A stretch of 56,912 nt of DNA from Halococcus agarilyticus (GCF_000334895.1 NZ_BAFM01000019.1:1-56912); one strand, 5' to 3'. Numbered from the stretch's first letter, positions 25,870-34,728 are shown. Program-made: numbers and translations. Notes: generated by a model not told the origin, from the sequence alone.

Positions 25870-26423
25870 GACGGTGGCCGGCGCTCGGGGTCGTGCTCGC
25901 GGTGCTCTGGCTGTTCGTCCGCGGGATCGAGCTCACCCCCGACCGGATCGCCGGCGAGTTCCTGATCGGGCTCGCGATCGGCGTCCCGGTCGCGTTCGTC
26001 TTCCGGCGGTTCTACGCCGAGGAGTTCGTGCTCGCGCGATCCCTCCGGATCGTCCCCTACGTCGGGCTCTACCTCGCGGTGTTCGTGAAGGAGCTGCTCG
26101 TGGCGAACGTCGACGTCGTCTATCGGGTGCTCTCGCCGTCGATGCCGATCGAGCCCGACGTGGTCGCCATCCCGCTGCGGGTCGAGTCCGACGTCGCGAT
26201 CACCACGATCGCCAACTCGATCACCCTCACACCGGGCACGCTCACGATGGATTACGACGACGACACCAACACGCTCTACGTCCACGGCATCACCGGCCGC
26301 AATCGTGAGGGCGTGGTCGCCCCGATCCGGACGTGGGAGGACTACGCGCTCGTGATCTTCGGCGAGGACGCGAGCCCCGACGACGCACCGCCCGCCCCGC
26401 GGGGTGATCTGGGTGGCGACTGA
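25866..26423 (+). CDS. mnhE: Mrp/Mnh cation:proton antiporter subunit E
   Basis: 185 aa. N-terminal helices (GVVLAVLWLFVRGIELTPDR) and the cytosolic domain ITTIANSITLTPGTLTMDYD with YVHGI are the MnhE pattern. Starts ATGA-overlapping with mnhD; the acidic C-terminal tail (EDASPDDAPPAPRGDLGG) is a halophilic addition. Subunit of the same membrane complex. Confidence 0.93.
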   Translation: MRRWPALGVVLAVLWLFVRGIELTPDRIAGEFLIGLAIGVPVAFVFRRFYAEEFVLARSLRIVPYVGLYLAVFVKELLVANVDVVYRVLSPSMPIEPDVVAIPLRVESDVAITTIANSITLTPGTLTMDYDDDTNTLYVHGITGRNREGVVAPIRTWEDYALVIFGEDASPDDAPPAPRGDLGGD

Positions 26424-26703
26424 GCTGCCGGCGTTCCTCGACCTCGCCATCACCGCGGGCCTCGTGATCGCGAGCGGCGTCACCCTGCTGGCGGGCTACC
26501 GGGTGATCCGTGGTCCGACCACACCCGATCGAGTGGTGGGGCTCGACGCCATCGGGACCAACGTGGTCGCGGTCGCGGTCCTGTTCGCGATCCGCACTGG
26601 ACGGGGCTTCTTCGTCGACATCGGCCTCGTGCTCGCCATCATCGGCTTCATCAGCACGATCGCCGTCGCGCGCTACGTCTCGGAGGGAGACATCATCCAA
26701 TGA
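26404..26703 (+). CDS. mnhF: Mrp/Mnh cation:proton antiporter subunit F
   Basis: 99 aa with three helices. The GYRVIRGPTTPDRVVGLDAI segment with the conserved Asp in PDRVVGLD is the MnhF signature. Start is GTG at 26404 or GTG at 26413; either overlaps the end of mnhE. It ends overlapping mnhG (ATGA). Confidence 0.92.
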   Translation: MIWVATELPAFLDLAITAGLVIASGVTLLAGYRVIRGPTTPDRVVGLDAIGTNVVAVAVLFAIRTGRGFFVDIGLVLAIIGFISTIAVARYVSEGDIIQ

Positions 26704-27050
26704 ACACGATCCACGCACTCCTCGTCACGCTCCTCGTCGCCATCGGCAGCGGATTCTTGCTCGTCGGCACGATCGGCCTGCTCCGATTTCCCGACGTCTA
26801 CAACCGGATGCACGCCACCAGCAAGGCCACCACGCTCGGCGCGGCCTCGCTGTTCCTGGCGGGAGCGGTCTACTTCGGCCCACAGGAGGTCGGCGGCGCG
26901 GGGTTGACGTCGCTCGTGGGGATCGTCTTCCTCTTCCTGACGGTGCCGACCGGCGCACACGTCATCTCCCAGGCCGCCGAACGCATGGGCGTCGCGTTCC
27001 ACGGCGACGCGTCGTGGCCGGACGACGACCCGAGAGACCCCGAACAGTGA
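26700..27050 (+). CDS. mnhG: Mrp/Mnh cation:proton antiporter subunit G
   Basis: 116 aa. GTIGLLRFPDVYNRMHATSK is the MnhG signature and TVPTGAHVISQAAER ends the family core. The C-terminal tail is acidic. It closes the seven-gene A-to-G operon, all members overlapping by a few bases, so all subunits are probably made together. Confidence 0.93.
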   Translation: MNTIHALLVTLLVAIGSGFLLVGTIGLLRFPDVYNRMHATSKATTLGAASLFLAGAVYFGPQEVGGAGLTSLVGIVFLFLTVPTGAHVISQAAERMGVAFHGDASWPDDDPRDPEQ

Positions 27051-27133
27051 TCGCAACCGTATTGTACGCGAGCCCTGATGCGTTCGGATATCGGCCGCCG
27101 AACCGCCCGATCGACCCCCGTTTCGCATAAGCC

Positions 27134-28927
27134 ATGTCCACCGAGTCCTCCCGCTCGACGATCCCGACCGCCGCCGTCCGCGACCGCCTCGCGAGTGTCG
27201 TGGCCCGTCCTCGCCTCGTCGTCGCGATCGTCACCCTCGCCGCGCTCGCCGTCCGGCTGTTCGGGCTCGGTGCGCGCGTCGCCCACCAGGACGAGGCCCG
27301 GGTCGCGTTCTGGGCGTACCGCTACATGGAATCCGGCGTCTACTGGTACCGCCCGATCGTCCACGGTCCGTTCCTGACGATCGTCGACAGTCACGTCTTC
27401 TCCGTGCTGGGGGCCTCGGACTTCACGATGCGCCTCGTGGTCGCCGTCGTCGGGGGACTGCTCCCGCTCACGGCGCTGCTCTTTCGCCGCCGGCTCCGGA
27501 ACGGCGAGACGATCGCACTTGCCTTAGTGCTCGCCGCGAACCCGATCCTGCTCTACTACTCGCGCTTTTACCGGAACGACCTGCTGCTCGCGGGGTTCAT
27601 GCTCGTCGCGTTCGGCTTCTTCGTTCGGGCGTACGACGACGATCGGGCCGCCTTCCTCCACCTCGGCGTCGCCGCGTTCGCGCTCGCGTTCACGACCAAG
27701 GAGAACGCCCTCGTCTACCCCGTCACGTGGGCCGGCGCGACCCTCCTGCTCTGGGATCACCGGCTGTTCCTCGACCGGGCGGGTGAGCGCGGCCTCCGGA
27801 ACGCGATCTGGGAGCGGACACGGCGGACCGGCCGCTGGCTCCGAGGCTGGTGGCTCCACCTCGCGCTCGCGGTCGTGGAGTTCTTCGCGATCTTCGTGTT
27901 CTTCTACGCGCCGCGCGGCGAGGCCGCCCGGCCGGAGCCGACCCTCGGCGCGACGCTCGCCGATCCGACCCTGCTCCCCGATCTCGTCGGGGAGGCGGTT
28001 CTCGGGTCGTGGAACGCCTTCCTCGGCCAGTGGGGCAGCGGCAATCAGGAGTCGTACCTCTCGACCGCGGGCGCGCTCTGGCCGCCGCTCGAAACTGGCG
28101 CGCTCGCCCTCCTCGCCCTTGCAGTCGTGGGGTTCGTCGCCGATCGCTACGCCGGCGAGCACCCGCGCGACGCCGTGGCGTTCGGGGCGTACTGGGGTTT
28201 CGCGAGCGCGCTCGGCTATCCGGTGATCGTCGACAACCCGTTCCCGTGGGAGGTGATCCACGTGATCGTGCCGCTCGCGCTCCCGGCGGCGATCGGACTC
28301 GCGCTGGTGGGGCGGGTCGGCCTCGCGAGCCTCGCGGATCGGGACACGATCTCGGCGGTCGCCGCGGCCCTGGTCCTCCTTGCGGTCGCCGGCCAGGTCG
28401 GCGTGACCGCCTACGACACCTCCTTCGCCGAGCCACAGAGCCCCGACAACGAACTGGTCCAGTACGCCCAGTCCGGCAGCGAGATGAAGCCGCTGCTCGG
28501 CGACGTGCGTCGAGCCGTCGGAGCGAACGACGGCACCGACGTGCTCTACTACGGCGACGATCCCGACTTCGACGGCGACGAACTCTACGCGCCGAACCCC
28601 GGATCCCACGACACGCCGATCGCCGGGGATGAATGGTTCGAGCGCCTCCCGTTCGCGTGGTATCTCGAAGCCTACGGAGCGGAGACGAACAGCACGGACC
28701 GGCCGGCGACCGTGCGTGGGGCGGTGTCGAGCGGCGACCGACCGCCGGTCGTGATCGCGTTCAGCGAGTCGGCAGCCTGTAACGAGGAGTACGACAACGC
28801 CACCGACATCGATCGATTCCTCGACGGGTACGAGCGCCACGTGGTCGATCGGTTCCTCTACGACAGCGGCTGTACCATCAGCAGTATGGCAGTCTACGTC
28901 GACGAGGATCAGGCTACTGGGGCGTAG
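27134..28927 (+). CDS. Flippase-activity-associated protein Agl23 (TIGR03663, GT-C-like)
   Basis: 597 aa with about 10-12 helices. The N-terminal loop RVAHQDEARVAFWAYRYMES carries the DE pair of GT-C enzymes, followed by YWYRPIVHGPFL and YYSRFYRNDLLLAG, all typical of TIGR03663/Agl23. In haloarchaea the family is linked to flipping or transfer of dolichol-phosphate sugars in S-layer N-glycosylation. The C-terminal ~150 residues are extracytoplasmic and acidic. It follows mnhG by 84 nt and may have its own promoter. Confidence 0.88.
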   Translation: MSTESSRSTIPTAAVRDRLASVVARPRLVVAIVTLAALAVRLFGLGARVAHQDEARVAFWAYRYMESGVYWYRPIVHGPFLTIVDSHVFSVLGASDFTMRLVVAVVGGLLPLTALLFRRRLRNGETIALALVLAANPILLYYSRFYRNDLLLAGFMLVAFGFFVRAYDDDRAAFLHLGVAAFALAFTTKENALVYPVTWAGATLLLWDHRLFLDRAGERGLRNAIWERTRRTGRWLRGWWLHLALAVVEFFAIFVFFYAPRGEAARPEPTLGATLADPTLLPDLVGEAVLGSWNAFLGQWGSGNQESYLSTAGALWPPLETGALALLALAVVGFVADRYAGEHPRDAVAFGAYWGFASALGYPVIVDNPFPWEVIHVIVPLALPAAIGLALVGRVGLASLADRDTISAVAAALVLLAVAGQVGVTAYDTSFAEPQSPDNELVQYAQSGSEMKPLLGDVRRAVGANDGTDVLYYGDDPDFDGDELYAPNPGSHDTPIAGDEWFERLPFAWYLEAYGAETNSTDRPATVRGAVSSGDRPPVVIAFSESAACNEEYDNATDIDRFLDGYERHVVDRFLYDSGCTISSMAVYVDEDQATGA

Positions 28928-28965
28928 TTCGACTGCCGACTCTCGGAAGATGGAGCGCCGCCGAG

Positions 28966-29313
28966 TTACGTTTCCAACTGTTTGTCCCGTTCGAGAAGCC
29001 GTCTGAGCGTCACGCCTTCGAGCTTGGCGACGTACTCCCCGACATCGCTCTCGGCATCGAATCGGTACATCGGGCTGTCGCCGACGTTGCGGGTGTGTTC
29101 GACGACGCCGAGTTCCCGTAGCTCGTCGATGTGGTCGTAGACGGTGCTGCGCGCGACGCCGGCCAGCCGCGCGATGTCGCTCACGTTGAGGTCGGTCCCC
29201 TCCTCGCCGAGCAGCGCAGCGATGATTTTCACGCGCGCGCCCGACCCGAACAGGTGGGTGAGCGGCGTATTGTCGGCGTATGGTTCTGCGCTGGACCCAA
29301 CCTCAGTTGCCAT
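28966..29313 (-). CDS. Winged helix-turn-helix transcriptional regulator
   Basis: 115 aa. The wHTH is seen as ARVKIIAALLGEEGTDLNVS followed by DIARLAGVARSTVYDHIDEL (recognition helix) and a wing GVVEHTRNVGDSPMYRF. This is the ArsR-like architecture common in haloarchaea. A GTTTATAG box at 29338-29345 lies ~26 nt upstream, so the mRNA is leaderless. The inverted repeat CCATAT-(9)-ATATGG (29310-29330) overlaps the start codon and could be its own operator. Target genes unknown. Confidence 0.85.
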   Translation of the reverse strand: MATEVGSSAEPYADNTPLTHLFGSGARVKIIAALLGEEGTDLNVSDIARLAGVARSTVYDHIDELRELGVVEHTRNVGDSPMYRFDAESDVGEYVAKLEGVTLRRLLERDKQLET

Positions 29314-29330
29314 ATTTACCCAGTATATGG
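29310..29330. promoter_or_regulatory. Inverted repeat over the start of the wHTH gene (possible autoregulatory site)
   Basis: CCATAT at 29310-29315 is mirrored by ATATGG at 29325-29330 with nine bases between. It lies just past the TATA box, where a bound repressor would block transcription start. Binding is not shown by the sequence. Confidence 0.35.
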
Positions 29331-29417
29331 GGCAACCCTATAAACCCTGCTTGATTCAGACTTCGTTAGTGTAGTTTGAATCGACATACTTATTTCAAAT
29401 AGGCGTGAGGCCTGAAT

Positions 29418-29693
29418 ATGGACGGCCCGGAGATACGGAATCGAATCATCGAGAAACTGCTCCGCAAACGGGTCGTCGGTTCTCACAAGAAGCGAGTCGA
29501 TACCGTCACGAACTGGCTACCGTCGCACGCTCAGGGCCGCGGCGAACAACTGATCCGGGAGATGATAACCGATCCGAACGTGCCGGTCGAAGCCTACGGT
29601 GGGAGTCGGGACAACGTTCGCCTGGCGAGCGTCGAAAGCGCCGTCGAATATCTCAAGCGCCACGACGGCAACGTTCCATTCGGGTTCGATTGA
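29418..29693 (+). CDS. Small conserved-looking basic/acidic protein, unknown function
   Basis: 91 aa. Begins MDGPEIRNRIIEKLLRKRVV and contains GSHKKRVDTVTNWLPSHAQG and SAVEYLKRHDGNVPFGFD. It is predicted mostly helical with no signal peptide or membrane helix. A CTTATTTC box at 29389-29396 is ~26 nt upstream of the ATG, so a leaderless transcript is likely. It is divergent from the wHTH gene and convergent with coaBC. I do not recognise a family. Confidence 0.72.
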   Translation: MDGPEIRNRIIEKLLRKRVVGSHKKRVDTVTNWLPSHAQGRGEQLIREMITDPNVPVEAYGGSRDNVRLASVESAVEYLKRHDGNVPFGFD

Positions 29694-29702
29694 CCGTTCT
29701 TT

Positions 29703-30860
29703 TCAGTCGAGTTCGCCACTCAGCGACTCGGCAACGCGTGCGCCGAGCCCGGATTTGTCGCCAGTGTACTCGCTCGCCTCGTTTTCGCGGACCACGAGCG
29801 CGCGCGTCTCGGCCTCGCCCATCACGCTCGCGTCGTTGGCGACCACGAACGCGAGCCCCGCCCGCGAGCGGATCCCCCGCGCGGCCGCGATCATCGCCTC
29901 GTCGTCGCCGCTCGTCTCGGTCTTGAACCCGACGATCGGGAGGTCGGGGTGGGCGTCCCGAACCGTGTCGATCAGCTTCGGGGTCGGTTCGAGATCGAGT
30001 GTCAGATTCTCTTGGCCCGATCTGATCTTCTCGGCGCTCCCCTCGACGGTGTAATCGCCGATCGCCGCCGCCGAGACGAGCGCGTCCGCCCCCTCGACGG
30101 ACCCCTCGACCGCTGCCGTCATCTCCGCGGCGCTTTCTACCGGTTCGACCGTGGCGTAGGGAACGTCGTCGCCGTCGTGGACGAGCGTCACGTCCGCGCC
30201 GCGGGCGTAGCACGCGCGCGCGACCGCCTGGCCGGTCCTCCCCGACGAGCGGTTGGTCAGCACTCGCACGGGGTCGATCGACTCCGACGTGGGGCCGCTC
30301 GTCACCACCACGTGCCGGCCGGCGAGCGGCGTCTCGCCGGTGGCCCGTGCGGTTTCGAGAACGATCGCGTCCTCGGTCGCGATCTTCGCCTTGCCTTCCT
30401 CGATCCGGGGCGGGACGAACGCGACGCCCCACGATTCGACGCGCTCGATCGCGTCGAGTACCCCCGGATGGTCGTACATCGGCTCGTGCATCGCGGGCGC
30501 GACGACCACAGGGATATCGGCCCCGAGCGCGGTCGTCGCCGTAGTAGTGACGGGTGTGTCGTCGATCGCGCTCGCGACCTTCCCGACGGTGTTGGCGGTC
30601 GCGGGCGCGAGCAGGAGAACGTCGGCCCAGCCCTCGCGGCCGCAGAGTTCGACGTGCTCGATGCTCCCCGTGATCTCGGTCACGACGGGGTTGTCGGTCG
30701 CGAACTCGACGGCCCACGGATGGACGATCCCCTGGGCGCTCTCGGTCATCACGCCCCGGACCGCGGCTCCTTGACGACGCAGCTCGTGGGCAAGCTCGAC
30801 AGTTTTCACCGCCGCGATCGAGCCGGTGATCCCGAGCGCGACGTTCACTCCGCGCAACAT
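29703..30860 (-). CDS. coaBC: Bifunctional phosphopantothenoylcysteine decarboxylase/phosphopantothenate-cysteine ligase (CoaBC)
   Basis: 385 aa. The N-terminal flavoprotein half begins MLRGVNVALGITGSIAAVKT, has the catalytic His region EHVELCGREGWADVLLLAPA and the PAMHEPMYDHP loop. The C-terminal ligase half starts VVTSGPTSESIDPVRVLTNR and includes SSGRTGQAVARACYARGADV and the lysine-containing VGFKTETSG. It makes 4'-phosphopantetheine from phosphopantothenate and cysteine in CoA synthesis. The frame is open upstream, but the ATG at 30860 is right: an ATTTAAA box (30886-30892) lies 27-29 nt before it. Confidence 0.93.
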   Translation of the reverse strand: MLRGVNVALGITGSIAAVKTVELAHELRRQGAAVRGVMTESAQGIVHPWAVEFATDNPVVTEITGSIEHVELCGREGWADVLLLAPATANTVGKVASAIDDTPVTTTATTALGADIPVVVAPAMHEPMYDHPGVLDAIERVESWGVAFVPPRIEEGKAKIATEDAIVLETARATGETPLAGRHVVVTSGPTSESIDPVRVLTNRSSGRTGQAVARACYARGADVTLVHDGDDVPYATVEPVESAAEMTAAVEGSVEGADALVSAAAIGDYTVEGSAEKIRSGQENLTLDLEPTPKLIDTVRDAHPDLPIVGFKTETSGDDEAMIAAARGIRSRAGLAFVVANDASVMGEAETRALVVRENEASEYTGDKSGLGARVAESLSGELD

Positions 30861-30885
30861 CCTCTGGATATGGGTCGCCTCGCGG

Positions 30886-30892
30886 TTTAAAT
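30886..30892 (-). promoter_or_regulatory. TATA box of coaBC
   Basis: On the minus strand ATTTAAA, about 27-29 nt upstream of the ATG at 30860. It excludes the longer 414-aa reading frame, whose extra codons would lie upstream of or across the promoter. Confidence 0.55.
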
Positions 30893-30967
30893 CCGCCGAC
30901 GGTGGCGTGACTCGCCATTCCGACTCCGATCGAAGTCCGCTCTCCAAGGACGACCGTAGAATCGAGA

Positions 30968-32419
30968 TCAGCGAGTCTGGCGAACCGCGGCCACGCCGAG
31001 GACGGCGAGTCCGACGACACCGAGGAGAACGAGGACGAGCCGGGCGACGCCGAAGATCGAGGCGCTCGTCCCCTCGCTCTCGCCAGTCTCGGGCGGTGGG
31101 GTCGTCGAGCCGTTCGTGGCCGTGTCGTTCGACGGCGCGATCGTCTCCGGCGTGTCGGTGGTCGTCGGCATACCGGTCGTCGTCGGCGAGGTAGCGTTCG
31201 TCGGCGGATCGCCCACCGCGACGTCGCTCGCCGTCGTCCCGTCAGTCGTCGTGGTGTTCGCTGTCACGTTGCCGGGTGGCGTCGCCGTGGTGTTCGCTGT
31301 CACGTTCTCCGTTGTGGTGCTCACCGTCGGCGGCGACGCGACCGGCGTCAGCGTTCGCTGGACCGACGGCGACGCGCCGGCCGACACGTTCACCGATCCG
31401 CCGGATGCGCCGGGGACGGCCGCGAGCGGTGCGAACGTTCCGAACTCCGTGATGTTGGGGACCGTCACCGTGCTCGACGACGCGTCGATCGTGGCTCTGT
31501 CGACGTCCGCCCAGAACTCGCCGTCGTTGCGGTACACCACGACCGACGAGCCGTTGGGGTTGTCGTACCCCATCGTCAGCGAGACTTCCGATCCCGCACC
31601 GCCGGTGCCCGTCGTCTCGACGAACGTCCCGAGGCTACGGGTGTCCTGAGGGATCTCGGGTGGGTCGGTCGTCGAGCGGAGACCGACGTTCCGCTCGGTG
31701 AAAGAGACCGTCGTGACCGCGAGTCGGAGGTCAGTGACGGTGTTCGTGCCGCCGTTGCGGAGCGAGTAGTAGTCCCACCGGGAGTTGTTCCGAGCGGCGT
31801 TGTCGACCACCGTGTTGTTCGGGCTGTCGCGCTCGAAGTGGATGCCCCACTTGTTCTCGACCGCGACGTTGCCCCGAAGCGTGTTGTTCTGGCTCTGGCC
31901 GCCGATCGCCATCCCGAGCCCGTTCGCGTACGCGGTGTTGTCGACCAGCCGGTTTCCGGTCGCCCGTGCGAGCTTGATCCCCTCGGTGTTGTTGTTCGCG
32001 ATCGTCCCCCTGATCGTGCTGTCCACGACGCCGAGGTAGAACACGCCGACCGTCCAGTTGCTCGTCTGGATCCGCCGGACGGTGACGTTCTCGACCGCGC
32101 GCGCGGTCCCGTTGGCGTGGATCGCGTGGCCCGACCCGCTCCCCTCCAGCGTGTGGCCCGCGCCGTCGAGCGTCACGTCGCTCGCCGCGATCGTGATGCA
32201 GTTGCCCTCGCCGCCGGTGACGTTTGCGGTCAGGACGTACTCTCCCGACGAGTCGATCGTTCGGCACGAGTCGACGCCGACCGTGCCGTTCCCCGCGCTC
32301 TGCGCACCCGCCACACCGACCAGTGTCCCGGCCGCGAGCAGCGCCACGACCACGACGCCGACGAGCAGCGCACGGTGGTCGTCCGTCCCGTCATCGCCGA
32401 AACCCCAGAGTGAGCCCAT
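30968..32419 (-). CDS. Surface-anchored right-handed beta-helix (NosD-like) protein
   Basis: 483 aa. A signal/anchor helix (LLVGVVVVALLAAGTLVGVA) is followed by a parallel beta-helix with repeated ~23-residue turns (DVTLDGAGHTLEGSGSGHAI, NNTEGIKLARATGNRLVDNT, NNTLRGNVAVENKWGIHFER). Residues ~350-450 are a Thr/Pro/Asn-rich stalk, likely glycosylated, ending in a membrane helix (ARLVLVLLGVVGLAVLGVAA) and RQTR. It is predicted to sit outside the cell on a stalk. Beta-helix proteins bind or cleave polysaccharides, but no catalytic residues can be named here. Confidence 0.85.
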   Translation of the reverse strand: MGSLWGFGDDGTDDHRALLVGVVVVALLAAGTLVGVAGAQSAGNGTVGVDSCRTIDSSGEYVLTANVTGGEGNCITIAASDVTLDGAGHTLEGSGSGHAIHANGTARAVENVTVRRIQTSNWTVGVFYLGVVDSTIRGTIANNNTEGIKLARATGNRLVDNTAYANGLGMAIGGQSQNNTLRGNVAVENKWGIHFERDSPNNTVVDNAARNNSRWDYYSLRNGGTNTVTDLRLAVTTVSFTERNVGLRSTTDPPEIPQDTRSLGTFVETTGTGGAGSEVSLTMGYDNPNGSSVVVYRNDGEFWADVDRATIDASSSTVTVPNITEFGTFAPLAAVPGASGGSVNVSAGASPSVQRTLTPVASPPTVSTTTENVTANTTATPPGNVTANTTTTDGTTASDVAVGDPPTNATSPTTTGMPTTTDTPETIAPSNDTATNGSTTPPPETGESEGTSASIFGVARLVLVLLGVVGLAVLGVAAVRQTR

Positions 32420-32577
32420 CAGTCGTCGCGTTCGTACAGATCGGGTGCGTATGTATCTCCCGGTATCGCGCGCACGGACCGTGGAACGATGTCGCGCGAA
32501 TCGCCGACCGGAAGCCGCGTCACTCCCCGGAAATCGGGAGGGGGAACGCTTACGGGGCGGCGGCGCGAGGCGTTGTC

Positions 32578-33099
32578 GTGGATAGCGTCGAAGTCAGCAC
32601 CGTGGTCTATCTGCCGCCCGAGGAGACCTACGGGTTCCTCCTCGATTTCCCCGGCTACGCGAACTACTCCGAGTACCTCACCGGCGTCGAGAATCGTGGC
32701 GACGGCTCGCCCGGCACGATCTACGACCTCCACTTCGCGTGGTGGAAGCTCACCTACACGGCCCGCTCGCGCGTCACCGAAGTCGATCCGCCGAACCGGA
32801 TCGACTGGCGGATCGTGAAGGACATCGACGCCCGTGGCCGCTGGACGGTCGAGCGCGTCGACCGGGCGGGGCGCGAGCACGCCTCGGAGGTCCGCCTCCG
32901 GATCGAGTTCGACGCCGACTCGGTCGACCCGAGCGGGCTCGATCTCCCGCGCCTCGTCTCGCTGTCGTGGGTGGTCGAGAAGGTAAAGCCGCTGATCGAA
33001 CGCGAAGCCGAGCGCGTGGTCGAGCGGATCGTCGCCGACATCGAGGGCGAGTCTCGACCGGTTGATCTAACGGTCCACGCGACCCCCGACGACGTTTGA
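32578..33099 (+). CDS. SRPBCC (START-like/polyketide cyclase) family protein
   Basis: 173 aa, starting with GTG (32578) preceded by a GCTTACGG box (32547-32554) about 27 nt upstream. The fold pattern VVYLPPEETYGFLLDFPGYA, then YLTGVENRGDGSPGTIYDL and a C-terminal helix EKVKPLIEREAERVVERIV, matches SRPBCC/COQ10-like ligand-binding proteins. Members bind hydrophobic ligands; the ligand here is unknown. The open frame upstream to 32224 is antisense to the beta-helix gene and not used. Confidence 0.82.
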   Translation: MDSVEVSTVVYLPPEETYGFLLDFPGYANYSEYLTGVENRGDGSPGTIYDLHFAWWKLTYTARSRVTEVDPPNRIDWRIVKDIDARGRWTVERVDRAGREHASEVRLRIEFDADSVDPSGLDLPRLVSLSWVVEKVKPLIEREAERVVERIVADIEGESRPVDLTVHATPDDV

Positions 33100-33216
33100 G
33101 GCCGCTCTCGGTCGAACGATGCACGGACCAGTCACACTTTTTTGACCGAGGGCGGATACTGTACGTAGCGAACGAATCGACGGACTCGAACGCCAGCGAG
33201 GACACCGAGGGAGTTC

Positions 33217-33879
33217 ATGTCGACCGAAGACCAGGCAGAACACGAGGACGAGGCGACCACGGAGCGGATCCGGCCGTTCGACGAGGACGCCCGTGACCTC
33301 GCGGCGACCGCCATCGACGTCGCGGAGCGCCTGACCACGACCCGCGAGTTCGTGCTCCTCGGCGACCAGCTCGCGTGGCGCGAGGAGTCGCTTCCGCCGG
33401 AACAGCTCCGCCAGGCGGCCGCCGAGGGCGACGACGCGGCGATCGAACGCGCCGCCCGGAACCAGGCGATCGACAACGGGCCGTACGTGAAAGCGAGATG
33501 GGAGGCGATGCGTTCCGTGGACCGCCATGATCTGAACGAGGGGCATCTGGTGTCCGCCGTCGTGTTCGCCGTCTTCGTCGCCCTGCTGTCCACGGGCGGT
33601 GTCTCGTGGGCGGCGGTAGCGTTGCCGATCGGGCTCGTCTGCGCGTACGCCGCCTACAGGCTCTATCACGCGTTCCGGACCCACGGATCACGGCCGAGAG
33701 CGTTCGTTCTCGGGGTCGAGACGGACCCGGTTTCGGTCGAAGTCGTCCTAGACGATCGCGAACCCGAGGCGGTGGCGCTCTGGCATCTCCATCGGGAGTA
33801 CGCCACCGGTTCGATCTCCGAAGAGCTCCACGAGGCGGCGACGAAGCGCGTGCTCCGTCACTACGGCACGCCCTCGTGA
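33217..33879 (+). CDS. Membrane protein of unknown function (two helices)
   Basis: 220 aa. The N-terminal ~100 residues are acidic and soluble (RDLAATAIDVAERLTTTREF), then two helices (HLVSAVVFAVFVALLSTGGV and WAAVALPIGLVCAYAAYRLY), then a C-terminal soluble part ending in a SHOCT-like stretch (ATGSISEELHEAATKRVLRH). An AGGGAG element 4-9 nt before the ATG could serve as a ribosome-binding site. I do not recognise a named family. Confidence 0.72.
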   Translation: MSTEDQAEHEDEATTERIRPFDEDARDLAATAIDVAERLTTTREFVLLGDQLAWREESLPPEQLRQAAAEGDDAAIERAARNQAIDNGPYVKARWEAMRSVDRHDLNEGHLVSAVVFAVFVALLSTGGVSWAAVALPIGLVCAYAAYRLYHAFRTHGSRPRAFVLGVETDPVSVEVVLDDREPEAVALWHLHREYATGSISEELHEAATKRVLRHYGTPS

Positions 33880-33966
33880 CCGCACTGTCGGCACGTTCGG
33901 AGAAGACAGCCACTCGTTCAGGGGAGTTTCGGCTACTCCCGTCGGTCTCGGTGCCGGTTCGGCCGA

Positions 33967-34728
33967 TCACCCGTAGGTCGCGTCCCACCGGGTCGCCTTC
34001 CGGAGATTGCCGCAGTCGTTGCACTTCACCCGACCCATCGTGTCCATCGCGTTGTCGAGGGTCTCGCAGTTCGCACAGAAGTAGCCGTACTTGTGCTCCT
34101 CGTCGAAGTCGGGCTGAGTGTAGCTCGTGAAGAAGGGGCCCTTCGAGCCGCGCTCGATCTCCTCTTCGTTGACGTACATCTCCTGACCGTCGGGGGTCGT
34201 CACGGGTCCCTCGGCGATGTCGGGTCCGGGATCGGCCGCGACGGTGCCGGCTTTCATGTAGATGTTCTCGCGGTAGGTCTCGTCGTCGATGGTGACTTCG
34301 TCCGTGTCGACCATCTCGAACTCGAAGTCCTCGTAGAAGTCGTTGCCCTCCGCGTTGTCCTCGATGACCTTCGCGCGGAGCTGGGCCGCCCCCATGTCGA
34401 ACAGCGCCTCCCGGGTCGCCTCGAACAGCTCGGTTCCGACCCCGCCGCCGCGGTAGGCCGGATCGACGTGGAGCCAGAGCAGGTCGCCGTTGCCGCCCTC
34501 GGCCACGAGATCGCTTTCGGAGAACCCTCGGACCTCGCCCTCGTCCTCGGCGACGAGAATCAGCGCGTCGGGCTCGTCGATCGTCGTCCCGAGGCTCTCG
34601 TCGTCGTACCACTCGGTGATCGCGCTCTCGATCGCCCGGGGGCTGAGCGAGTACGACGCCTCCATCGAGTCCCGCGCGATCCGTCTGATCGCTTCGCCGT
34701 CGTCGCGGGTGGCTTCACGGATCTCCAT
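33967..34728 (-). CDS. GNAT N-acetyltransferase fused to a C-terminal zinc ribbon
   Basis: 253 aa. The GNAT domain spans residues 1-150, with the acetyl-CoA loop YRGGGVGTELFEATREALFD (Q/RxxGxG/A motif as YRGGGVG). Residues ~160-253 end in a zinc ribbon with FCANCETLD and KCNDCGNLRKATRWDATYG (CxxC...CxxC). The haloarchaeal tail resembles what I recall as DUF5816. Acetyl acceptor unknown; a zinc ribbon suggests a protein or nucleic-acid target. A GTTTATGC box ~26 nt upstream supports the ATG at 34728. Confidence 0.85.
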   Translation of the reverse strand: MEIREATRDDGEAIRRIARDSMEASYSLSPRAIESAITEWYDDESLGTTIDEPDALILVAEDEGEVRGFSESDLVAEGGNGDLLWLHVDPAYRGGGVGTELFEATREALFDMGAAQLRAKVIEDNAEGNDFYEDFEFEMVDTDEVTIDDETYRENIYMKAGTVAADPGPDIAEGPVTTPDGQEMYVNEEEIERGSKGPFFTSYTQPDFDEEHKYGYFCANCETLDNAMDTMGRVKCNDCGNLRKATRWDATYG

